This document shows positions 34,801 to 42,518 of a DNA stretch of 64,000 nucleotides, one piece after another. Under the pieces are notes generated by a model, which was not told where the DNA came from, searched no databases, and saw nothing but the letters and a program-made list of their open reading frames with translations. Made by a program: the position numbers and the translations under genes. The DNA is from Pseudomonas sp. Q1-7 (lineage in GTDB: Bacteria; Pseudomonadota; Gammaproteobacteria; Pseudomonadales; Pseudomonadaceae): NCBI RefSeq assembly GCF_028010285.1, contig NZ_CP116304.1, positions 2,186,501 through 2,250,500 on the forward strand, in the 5' to 3' direction. Position 1 is the first letter of the stretch. Every line of letters starts with the position of its first letter.

Positions 34801-37800
34801 GCATTGTCGAGCCTGGTCGGGAATGTGCTGGACAACGACGTGGGCGGCGCTGACCAGCCGAAAGCCTTCAGCAGCTGGAATGGAGTGGCCGGAGCCACGC
34901 CCGGCGAGGGCGGCAGCCTGCTGGTGAACACCCCGTATGGCCTGGTCACCCTGAACCCGAACGGCAGCTACAGTTTCGTGCTGGCCAATGGGTCGGCGGC
35001 AGTGGAGGCGTTGGCTGCGGGGCAACAGGTGAGTTTGCAGTACGCCTATACCATGCGTGACGGTGACGGTGATCCGAGCAGCTCGACCCTGACCATCACC
35101 ATCACCGGCAGCAACGACGTGCCCACCATCGACGTCAGCAGCCCGAACGCCGAAGGCGGCCTGGCCCAGGTGTTCGAGAAGGGGCTGGCGGGCGGCAGCG
35201 CGGCGGGGGATGGCAGCAACGTCACGACGGGCAGCTTCACGGTGGGTGACGCCGACGGGCTGGCGGACCTGAAGAGCCTGAGCGTCGGCAGCCTGAGCCT
35301 CGACCTGAGCGTCAGCGGCTTCGCCAGCCTGGTGGGGCAGAGCTTCGCCACCGCCCATGGCACGGTGCTGATCACCGGCTACAGCAACGGTACCTACAGC
35401 TTCAGCTACACCCTGACATCGGCCACGACCGATGCCGCCGGTCCGGAGACGGACGGCTTCCTTATTAGTGTGGGGGATGGCCTGGCCACGGCCTCGGCCA
35501 CGGTAAGCATCGAGATCGTCGACGACCTGCCACAGGCGAGGGCCGACGCCGCAGTGGTCGGTGAAGGCAGCAGCGTGAGCGGCAATGTGGTCACCGGCGT
35601 CGGTGCCGGCTCGGTGGCCGACCTCTTCGGCGCCGATGGCCGCCCGTCGCCGACCACTGGCGTGGTGGGTGTGCGCGTCGGCGCCGACATTTCGACGCCG
35701 GTCGCCGGTGGGGTGGGTGACAGCATCAGCACGGCCTTCGGCACCCTGGTGCTGAATGCCGACGGCAGTTACACCTACACCAGCAGGCCCGACACGGTGG
35801 GCGCGGCAGGTGCGGTGGATACCTTCACCTACACCATCGTCGACGCCGATGGCGATCTCAGCACCACCACCCTGACCATCGACCTGTCCGACCACACCGT
35901 GGTGGGCAGCGTGCAGGCGGGCTCGGACCAGGATGTGCGCGAAGCGGCGCTGAGCTTTGGCAGCGAGCCGTCGAGCGACGACGAGTTCGCCAGCGGCACG
36001 CTGGTGGGCAGCGGCGGCAACGGGCCGTACAGCTTCAGCCTGGATGCCGGCGCGGGCAACGGCCAATACGGGCAGTTGGTGGTGAACAGCAGCGGCGCCT
36101 ACACCTACACGCTGGTTTCCGCGCCGAAGGTCAACCCCGGCAACAACGGCAACAACCTGCAGTTCACCGAGACCTTCACCTTCAGGGTGACCGACGCCAA
36201 CGGCAACACCGGGATTGGCGTGCTCACGATCGGCATCGTCGACGATGTGCCGAGCGTCAGCGTGAAGGGGCTGGGCGGGCTCGAGCTGCAGGTGGACGAG
36301 ACCACCCTCGGTGAGACCGCCAGCACCCATTTCGCCGGGGCCTTCACGACGGTGTTCGGCGCCGATGGCGCGGCGGCGAGCAACGCGATCGAGTACAGCC
36401 TGAACGTGAAGGCGCAGGGCGTGGACAGCGGCCTGCGGGACACCGCAACCGGCAACAGCATCCTGCTCTCCAAGGTGGGTTCGGACATCGTCGGCCTGGT
36501 CAGCGGAGGAGGGCAGTTGGCCTTCCGCCTGAGCGTGGCCAGTGACGGCAGCGTGACCCTCGAACAGATGCGGGCGATCTTCCACACACCCAACACCGGT
36601 CCCGACCAGGCGGCCGGGCTGGCCGCTGCCGACCTGATCACCCTGACCGCGCGTGTCACCGACGCCGATGGCGACAAGGACAGTGCGACGCTGAACCTGG
36701 GCGACGCCATCAGCTTCAAGGATGACGCGCCCCGTATCGACCCGTACGTGAAGGTCTACCTCGACGACGATGCCTTGCCCCATGGCAATCCCGGTGGCGT
36801 GGGCGACCGATCGCCGGACACCCACAACACCAGCGGCGTCATCGCCCACGACTTCGGCGCCGACGGCCCGGGCGAAATCGAGCTGCAGGACAGCGGTGCG
36901 CCCTACGGCTTCACCTATGTGGAAACCAAGGACGGGTTGCTGATCAAGCAGGGCGACGTGACCGTCATCACCATCACCCTGGACAAATTCACCGGGGCTT
37001 ACACCGTCACTCAGAACGCGCCGATCCTGCACCCCGAGGGCCATGACGAGAATGACCTGACCTTCGAGGTCGAGTACAAGATCACCGACCGCGATGGTGA
37101 CCGGGCCGACGGTTCGCTGTACATCAAGGTGAACGACGACACGCCAGTGGCCTATGCGGACAGCGCGTCGGTCAGCGAAGGCGGCAGCGTGAGCGGCAAT
37201 GTGGTCACCGGCGTCGGTGCCGGCTCGGTGGCCGACCTCTTCGGCGCCGATGGCCGCCCGTCGCCGACCACTGGCGTAGTGGGCGTGCGCGTCGGCGCCG
37301 ACATTTCGACGCCGGTCGCCGGTGGGGTGGGTGACAGCATCAGCACGGCCTTCGGCACCCTGGTGCTGAATGCCGACGGCAGTTACACCTACACCAGCAG
37401 GCCCGACACGGTGGGCGCGGCAGGTGCGGTGGATACCTTCACCTACACCATCGTTGACGCCGATGGCGATCTCAGCACCACCACCCTGACCATCGACCTG
37501 GCCAACGTCACCGTGGCCGGCGCTGTGCAGGCGGGTTCGGACCAGGATGTGCGCGAAGCGGCGCTGAGCTTTGGCAGCGAGCCGTCGAGCGACGACGAGT
37601 TCGCCAGCGGCACGCTGGTGGGCAGCGGCGGCAACGGGCCGTACAGCTTCAGCCTGGATGCCGGTGCGGGCAACGGCCAATACGGGCAGTTGGTGGTGAA
37701 CAGCAGCGGCGCCTACACCTACACGCTGGTGTCCGCGCCGAAGGTCAACCCCGGCGACAACGGCAACAACCTGCAGTTCACCGAGACCTTCACCTTCAGG

Positions 37801-40800
37801 GTGACCGACGCCAACGGCAACACCGGGATTGGCGTGCTCACGATCGGCATCGTCGACGATGTGCCGAAGGTCAGCGTGAAGGGGCTGGGCGGGCTCGACC
37901 TGCAGGTGGACGAGACCACCCTCGGTGAGACCGCCAGCACCCATTTCGCCGGGGCCTTCACGACGGTGTTCGGCGCCGATGGCGCGGCGGCGAGCAACGC
38001 GATCGAGTACAGCCTGAACGTGAAGGCGCAGGGCGTGGACAGCGGCCTGCGGGACACCGCAACCGGCAACAGCATCCTGCTCTCCAAGGTGGGTTCGGAC
38101 ATCGTCGGCCTGGTCAGCGGGGGAGGGCAGTTGGCCTTCCGCCTGAGCGTGGCCGGTGACGGCAGCGTGACCCTCGAACAGATGCGGGCGATCTTCCACA
38201 CACCCAACACCGGTCCCGACCAGGCGGCCGGGCTGGCCGCTGCCGACCTGATCACCCTGACCGCGCGTGTCACCGATGCCGATGGCGACAAGGACAGTGC
38301 GACGCTGAACCTGGGCGACGCCATCAGCTTCCGCGATGCGGCCCCGACAGTCACCAGCAACGGCCTCGTGCTGCTGGATGACGATGCCCTTCCCGGCGGT
38401 ATCCCCGGGGGGACCGGCGATGGTCCCGACGCGGTGAATACCCTAGGCAGTGTTGGATTCAGCTACGGCGCCGACGGCGCCGGCAGCGTTCAGTGGCTGA
38501 CCACGGGGGCTCCGGATGGCTTCACCTACGTGAAGTCGGGCAGCACCCTGCTGATCAAGCAGGGCACCACCACGGTCATCGAGGTGACCCTGAACAGCAC
38601 CAGCGGCGCCTATGGCGTGACTCAGCTTGCGCCTATCCAGCATGCCTTGGGCGGGCATGAGAACGACCAGTTGTTCACCCTGACCTATCAGGTCACCGAC
38701 AAGGACGGCGATTCCACCAACGGCTCCCTGGACATCAAGGTCAATGACGATACGCCATACGCACGGGACGACATCGCCGATGTGGCCGAGGGCAGCGGCC
38801 AGGATTTCAACGTCGTATTTGTGCTGGATTTCAGCGGCAGCATCGACAACACCGAACTGAACACCATGCTCACTGCCGTTCGCAGTGCCGGGCAGACGCT
38901 GTTCAATACCACCGATGGCGACGTGCGCATTCAACTGGTCGCGTTTTCGGGAACCGCTGCGTCCTACCCGGTGGTCACCGACGTCGGTTCATTCATCTCG
39001 CTGGTCAACAGCCTTAACCCGCAGGCCGGCGGCACGCGTCCGTTCTCCGGCAACACCGACTTCACGGCGGCCATCGAGAAGGCCATGGCGGTCTATACGC
39101 CGATTCCGAGCTGGAGCAACCAGGTGTTCTTCATCAGCGACGGCAACCCGAACGAGCAGACCGGCCCGAACGGTTCGTCGCTGACCTCTGCCGTGGCGAC
39201 CCAGTGGAACCATTTCGTCAATGGCAACGGCATCAATGTGACCGCCATCGGCGTGGGCAACGGCATCAATACCGCACGTCTGCAAGATGTGGATGTCGAT
39301 GGCTCCGGCTCGCCCATCCTGGTGAACAACTTCGGGGATCTGGTGGAAACCCTGGCCGGTCAGATCGTCGGCGGGATTGTGTCAGGCAACGTGCTGCTGG
39401 GAAGTGACAATGCAGTGGGTGGCGGTGATGACGATGCCTTCGGCGCCGATGGCCCTGGTCGCATCCTGTCCATCCAGATCGGTACCACCACCTACACCTG
39501 GAATGGTGCCGGCAGCATCGCCGTGAGTACGGGCGGCACCCTTTCCGGCAACATGCTCAATGCGCTCACCACCCCACTCGGCGGCAAGCTGACCTTTGAC
39601 TTCAGCACGGGCGCCTGGACCTATGTCGCTCCGAACAGCGTGGCTGCCGACACCAGCGAACACTTCATCTACACCATCGTCGACAAGGACGGTGACCCCT
39701 CGAGTGCTTCCCTGACGGTACGAATCGAGGACGCCTCGCCGGTGATTGGCCGGGTCGATGAGGACGAACTACCCGGTGGCATCACCGACGGCGATGGCCA
39801 GACCACCGTGGCGACCGGCAACCTCAGCGAACTCTTGGTGGGTACCCCGGCCGGGGCGCAGTTCTCTGTGGCCGCAACACCCCTGGCGATGCCCCTGGCG
39901 ACGTCCCATGGCGTTGCGCTGACCTATTCGAGCGTAGGCAATACCCTGATCGCCAAGGCTGGAACCACGACCATCTTCACCCTGCAGGTGCAGAGCAACG
40001 GTGATTACACATTCACCCTGCTGGGCGCGCTGGATCATCCCGGCAGCGGTGCGGGTGGCGACGACCAGCTTCTCACCCTCAACCTGACGGGGGCGTTGCG
40101 GGCGAGTAATGGCAGCGGCAGCCTGCCCCTGGCGGGCGATTTGCTGATCCAGGTGGAGGATGACGTTCCGGCCATCCTGCAGAGTTCGAACCTGATGTTC
40201 TCCAATGGCGACAGCGTAGCGGGTGCGTCGGGTGTATTCGTGTACAGCACCGGTGCAGACACCCGTGGCGCCGGGCCCTTCTCGCCAGCCGACTCGGATT
40301 TCACCTCCATCGGCCTGAGCGGCACCGTAGGCGGGGTGGCGATCTCGTCCGGCGCGGTGACCTGGATGGCCGAATCGGCTGCCAGCGCCACCTTCAGGAT
40401 CGGTTTCGACTACGCCCCGAACCCCGCTAGTCCGGGGACGTTGGAGCAAGCCAGCGGAACCCTGACCTTCGACAAGGTCAATGGCACCTACAGTGTCGCG
40501 CTGGATGAGCCGATTCAGGGCTACACCATCCTCAAGACCAGTACTTCGCTGAGCATCACCGGCTACGAGGTCAACAGCACGGTGCCGGACTCGACCCAGC
40601 CCGCGGTCGCGGTGGTGGCGCTGAATAACAACTTCTTCGTGCAGTACACCAGTTACGCGGAGCCAAGCAGCGGCACCGGCAGCGACAACCTGCGTGCCGG
40701 CTCGTCCAGCACCTCGGTCTTCACCGACGGCGAACTTTTCAATCAGGCCATGTCCTGGGTGAGCGTGAGCAATTCCGCCAACGGTGTGGCCGGGGACACG

Positions 40801-42063
40801 TTGGGCAAGGGCGAGGTACTGGATCTGAACTTCTACTCGAGCAACCCTAAAGGTCACCTGGGCGTCGAACCCAATGCTCGGGCCGACGGGATGTTCCTGA
40901 AGTTCGATGGCGTGAACAACGAAGACCTGGTCGTGGTGCTGAAACTGATCGGTGTGGGTGGCGTCAAGACTACGCGCGCACTGGTGGTGAGCAATGCCGA
41001 CATCATGACGGCCAACAGTGCGGTGCTCGCGGCTTACGGCATCTACCTGGACAACAACGATGGCGCCATCGTCATCGAGAAGAACGACTTCAACGCCCCC
41101 GGGGAGAACTGGCAGATCTACGGCGCGCAGGTTCTTACCAGCGTCGAGGGCATCACGTCGTCAGCTGCCATCAACTTCAACTCCGCTATCGGCAACGGCG
41201 GTGCGTCGAATGTGAACAGCCGTGTGAGTTTCACCTCGTCTGACACCGACCACGACGTGCTCAAGGTTTCCGACGTGGGCTTCATCACATCGGAGACCAA
41301 CACGCTGGATACCACGCTCGACTTTTCCGTGGCCATTCGCGATGCCGATGGCGACACCTCCTCGACGCGGGTGCTGCAAGTCAACCTCGAGGCCAGCAGT
41401 ACCTTCGTCGGCACTGCCTCCGATGATGTGATTCAAGGAACCAGTGGCAACGACCTTATTTCCGGCATGGGTGGCAACGATGTGCTGATTGGCGGAGCAG
41501 GGAACGATGTGCTCGACGGCGGGAACGGCATCGACACTGCCTCCTACCAGGGCGCGACGGCGGGCGTGACGGTCGATTTGTCGCTGCTGGTTGCCCAGGA
41601 CACGGTAGGCGCAGGGATCGATACGTTGCTCAATATCGAGAACCTGCTGGGTTCCGGCCTGAACGATACCCTGAGCGGCAACAGCGGCGACAACGTTCTG
41701 GCGGGCAACGGCGGCAATGACCGCCTGACGGGAGGAGACGGCGCGGACACCTTCAAATGGCTACTGGGCGACACCGGTGTCACCACCATCACCGACTTCA
41801 CGCCCGGCGTGGACAAACTGGATCTGTCTCAGTTGCTGACCGGCGAGCACAGCAATGTGGGCAGCCTGGACGACTACCTGACCATGGCCTTCGGTGCGAA
41901 CACCACCATCACCGTGGATTCCAACACCCCGGCCAACCCGGGGGGCACTGGGCAGACCATCGTGCTGGAAGGGGTGAACCTGCTCACGGCCTACGGGGCG
42001 CCGGATACCGCCTCGGTGATCTCCCACATGCTCGATGACGGCACCTTGAAGGTGGACGCCTGA
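31894..42063 (+). CDS. lapA: Giant LapA-like adhesin, retention module + repeats + VWA + RTX
   Basis: The product is 3389 aa. GGAGGAAGG ends 3 nt before the ATG. Residues 1-125 form a LapA retention module; TAAG at 118-121 is the expected LapG cleavage site. VCBS/cadherin-like repeats follow: four copies of a 257-residue unit (about 293-1212), two of a 538-residue spaced block (about 1226-2146), then diverged Ig-like modules. A von Willebrand A domain begins near 2303 with MIDAS DFSGS at 2312-2316. The last 220 residues carry RTX nonapeptides (GGNDVLIGGAGNDVLDGG) and a type I secretion signal. It is exported by LapEBC and mediates surface attachment and biofilm formation. Confidence 0.93.
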   Translation: MAGSIGVVRQVVGEVYAVAANGARRLLTDGDRVFAGEQLVTGARGAVAVTLSNGQELVLGRESSMPLHNGLLANAPDGARPDAASAAAAPSQQDLTDVEQLQAAIEAGVDPTQAAEATAAGPGVGAGAGNAGGGHSFVLLDEVGGALDPTIGFPTGGIGATPEFPTPFIDLAPEVVPAVVDEPVNGVPVAEDDVQGIREGQESVQGNVLDNDDGGPDLPTTFLSWQAPGASNGPGGSLVVNTPYGVVSLNPDGSYSFVLANGTPAVEGLAEGQTVDVSFGYSIQDSNGDQSSATLTITITGSNDVPTIDVSSPNAEGGLAQVFEKGLVGGSAAGDGSNVTTGSFTVGDADGLADLKSLSVGSLSLDLSVSGFASLVGQSFATAHGTVLITGYSNGTYSFSYTLTSATTDAAGPETDGFLISVGDGLATASATVSIEIVDDLPSANPDSGSLIENGALSSLVGNVLDNDVGGADQPKAFSSWNGVAGATPGEGGSLLVNTPYGLVTLNPNGSYSFVLANGSAAVEALAAGQQVSLQYAYTMRDGDGDPSSSTLTITITGSNDVPTIDVSSPNAEGGLAQVFEKGLAGGSAAGDGSNVTTGSFTVGDADGLADLKSLSVGSLSLDLSVSGFASLVGQSFATAHGTVLITGYSNGTYSFSYTLTSATTDAAGPETDGFLISVGDGLATASATVSIEIVDDLPSANPDSGSLIENGALSSLAGNVLDNDVGGADQPKAFSSWNGVAGATPGEGGSLLVNTPYGLVTLNPNGSYSFVLANGSAAVEALAAGQQVSLQYAYTMRDGDGDPSSSTLTITITGSNDVPTIDVSSPNAEGGLAQVFEKGLVGGSAAGDGSNVTTGSFTVGDADGLADLKSLSVGSLSLDLSVSGFASLVGQSFATAHGTVLITGYSNGTYSFSYTLTSATTDAAGPETDGFLISVGDGLATASATVSIEIVDDLPSANPDSGSLIENGALSSLVGNVLDNDVGGADQPKAFSSWNGVAGATPGEGGSLLVNTPYGLVTLNPNGSYSFVLANGSAAVEALAAGQQVSLQYAYTMRDGDGDPSSSTLTITITGSNDVPTIDVSSPNAEGGLAQVFEKGLAGGSAAGDGSNVTTGSFTVGDADGLADLKSLSVGSLSLDLSVSGFASLVGQSFATAHGTVLITGYSNGTYSFSYTLTSATTDAAGPETDGFLISVGDGLATASATVSIEIVDDLPQARADAAVVGEGSSVSGNVVTGVGAGSVADLFGADGRPSPTTGVVGVRVGADISTPVAGGVGDSISTAFGTLVLNADGSYTYTSRPDTVGAAGAVDTFTYTIVDADGDLSTTTLTIDLSDHTVVGSVQAGSDQDVREAALSFGSEPSSDDEFASGTLVGSGGNGPYSFSLDAGAGNGQYGQLVVNSSGAYTYTLVSAPKVNPGNNGNNLQFTETFTFRVTDANGNTGIGVLTIGIVDDVPSVSVKGLGGLELQVDETTLGETASTHFAGAFTTVFGADGAAASNAIEYSLNVKAQGVDSGLRDTATGNSILLSKVGSDIVGLVSGGGQLAFRLSVASDGSVTLEQMRAIFHTPNTGPDQAAGLAAADLITLTARVTDADGDKDSATLNLGDAISFKDDAPRIDPYVKVYLDDDALPHGNPGGVGDRSPDTHNTSGVIAHDFGADGPGEIELQDSGAPYGFTYVETKDGLLIKQGDVTVITITLDKFTGAYTVTQNAPILHPEGHDENDLTFEVEYKITDRDGDRADGSLYIKVNDDTPVAYADSASVSEGGSVSGNVVTGVGAGSVADLFGADGRPSPTTGVVGVRVGADISTPVAGGVGDSISTAFGTLVLNADGSYTYTSRPDTVGAAGAVDTFTYTIVDADGDLSTTTLTIDLANVTVAGAVQAGSDQDVREAALSFGSEPSSDDEFASGTLVGSGGNGPYSFSLDAGAGNGQYGQLVVNSSGAYTYTLVSAPKVNPGDNGNNLQFTETFTFRVTDANGNTGIGVLTIGIVDDVPKVSVKGLGGLDLQVDETTLGETASTHFAGAFTTVFGADGAAASNAIEYSLNVKAQGVDSGLRDTATGNSILLSKVGSDIVGLVSGGGQLAFRLSVAGDGSVTLEQMRAIFHTPNTGPDQAAGLAAADLITLTARVTDADGDKDSATLNLGDAISFRDAAPTVTSNGLVLLDDDALPGGIPGGTGDGPDAVNTLGSVGFSYGADGAGSVQWLTTGAPDGFTYVKSGSTLLIKQGTTTVIEVTLNSTSGAYGVTQLAPIQHALGGHENDQLFTLTYQVTDKDGDSTNGSLDIKVNDDTPYARDDIADVAEGSGQDFNVVFVLDFSGSIDNTELNTMLTAVRSAGQTLFNTTDGDVRIQLVAFSGTAASYPVVTDVGSFISLVNSLNPQAGGTRPFSGNTDFTAAIEKAMAVYTPIPSWSNQVFFISDGNPNEQTGPNGSSLTSAVATQWNHFVNGNGINVTAIGVGNGINTARLQDVDVDGSGSPILVNNFGDLVETLAGQIVGGIVSGNVLLGSDNAVGGGDDDAFGADGPGRILSIQIGTTTYTWNGAGSIAVSTGGTLSGNMLNALTTPLGGKLTFDFSTGAWTYVAPNSVAADTSEHFIYTIVDKDGDPSSASLTVRIEDASPVIGRVDEDELPGGITDGDGQTTVATGNLSELLVGTPAGAQFSVAATPLAMPLATSHGVALTYSSVGNTLIAKAGTTTIFTLQVQSNGDYTFTLLGALDHPGSGAGGDDQLLTLNLTGALRASNGSGSLPLAGDLLIQVEDDVPAILQSSNLMFSNGDSVAGASGVFVYSTGADTRGAGPFSPADSDFTSIGLSGTVGGVAISSGAVTWMAESAASATFRIGFDYAPNPASPGTLEQASGTLTFDKVNGTYSVALDEPIQGYTILKTSTSLSITGYEVNSTVPDSTQPAVAVVALNNNFFVQYTSYAEPSSGTGSDNLRAGSSSTSVFTDGELFNQAMSWVSVSNSANGVAGDTLGKGEVLDLNFYSSNPKGHLGVEPNARADGMFLKFDGVNNEDLVVVLKLIGVGGVKTTRALVVSNADIMTANSAVLAAYGIYLDNNDGAIVIEKNDFNAPGENWQIYGAQVLTSVEGITSSAAINFNSAIGNGGASNVNSRVSFTSSDTDHDVLKVSDVGFITSETNTLDTTLDFSVAIRDADGDTSSTRVLQVNLEASSTFVGTASDDVIQGTSGNDLISGMGGNDVLIGGAGNDVLDGGNGIDTASYQGATAGVTVDLSLLVAQDTVGAGIDTLLNIENLLGSGLNDTLSGNSGDNVLAGNGGNDRLTGGDGADTFKWLLGDTGVTTITDFTPGVDKLDLSQLLTGEHSNVGSLDDYLTMAFGANTTITVDSNTPANPGGTGQTIVLEGVNLLTAYGAPDTASVISHMLDDGTLKVDA
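32772..35528 (+). repeat. 771-bp tandem repeat within the adhesin gene, 3.6 copies
   Basis: Copies begin at 32772, 33543, 34314 and 35085, exactly 771 bp apart; the fourth is cut after 444 bp. They are nearly identical. Copies 1 and 3 share variants (GLVGG, GTGATGCC, SSLVGN, CTGCTG) and copies 2 and 4 share others (GLAGG, GTGACGCC; copy 2 SSLAGN, CTGTTG). The true duplicated unit therefore looks like the 1542-bp pair. Confidence 0.92.
35571..36717 (+). repeat. 1147-bp repeat, copy 1, within the adhesin gene
   Basis: Nearly identical to 37185-38331 (offset 1614 bp). It encodes VSGNVVTGVGAGSVADLFGA through LNLGDAISF. Few substitutions separate the copies (for example NPGNNG/NPGDNG, SVASDG/SVAGDG, HTVVGSV/VTVAGAV). 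Confidence 0.92.
37185..38331 (+). repeat. 1147-bp repeat, copy 2, within the adhesin gene
   Basis: Second copy of the block at 35571-36717. Each copy is followed by a homologous but strongly diverged module of about 150 residues (DDDALPHGNPGG... and DDDALPGGIPGG...), so the identical part is much younger than the pair, or is kept alike by conversion. Confidence 0.92.
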
Positions 42064-42115
42064 TACAGGCCTGACTCCGCGCCGGCCCGGTACGGAGTGG
42101 AAAAGGGAGGGAACC

Positions 42116-42454
42116 ATGGTTTACGTGCAACGCGACGAGAACGGCAGTGTGCTGCGGGTGGAGCACGAACCCTTCAACAGCATGACCCAGAGCATGCCGG
42201 CCAGCGACCCGGAAGTGTTGAGCTGGTTCGCCAGCCGCAGCCTGCACGACCACCTGATGGCCCTGGCGCACTCCGACCTGGAACTGGTGCGGGTGGTCGA
42301 GGATCTGGTGCAGGCGCTGGTGAACCGTGGGGTGATGAACTTCACCGACCTGCCGGAGGCCGCCCGCCACAAGCTGCAGCAGCGCGCCCATGTCCGCGCC
42401 CAGGTGGGCGGCCTGAGCAGCCTGGTGCCGGACGAAAACGACCTGTCCTATTGA
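42116..42454 (+). CDS. Small protein of unknown function between lapA and lapD
   Basis: The product is 112 aa (MVYVQRDENGSVLRVEHEPF), 52 bp after the adhesin stop with GGAGGG before the ATG, in the same direction. It is mostly helical, with DLELVRVVEDLVQALVNRGV and MNFTDLPEAARHKLQQRA. No signal peptide, membrane helix or catalytic motif is seen. Pseudomonas proteins of this type are sometimes labelled tryptophan synthase beta-like; the length excludes that enzyme. Its place suggests co-transcription with the adhesin, but its role is unknown. Confidence 0.75.
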   Translation: MVYVQRDENGSVLRVEHEPFNSMTQSMPASDPEVLSWFASRSLHDHLMALAHSDLELVRVVEDLVQALVNRGVMNFTDLPEAARHKLQQRAHVRAQVGGLSSLVPDENDLSY

Positions 42455-42518
42455 GCGCGGCTAGCGGGCTGACCGACGACCCGCTCACGGCGCCGTCCCG
42501 TTCGCGGGCCGGGTCGTG

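Noticed and set aside
34756-38199. 1147-codon open frame on the minus strand across the adhesin gene
   Set aside because: It lies antisense to the clearly real adhesin, repeats with its 771- and 1614-bp periods, is rich in Gly/Ala/His/Val as expected of a GC-rich shadow frame, and has no domain.
32772-38331. CRISPR-like periodicity in the adhesin region
   Set aside because: The repeats are long, in-frame coding repeats at 771 and 1614 bp, with no short repeat-spacer pattern.
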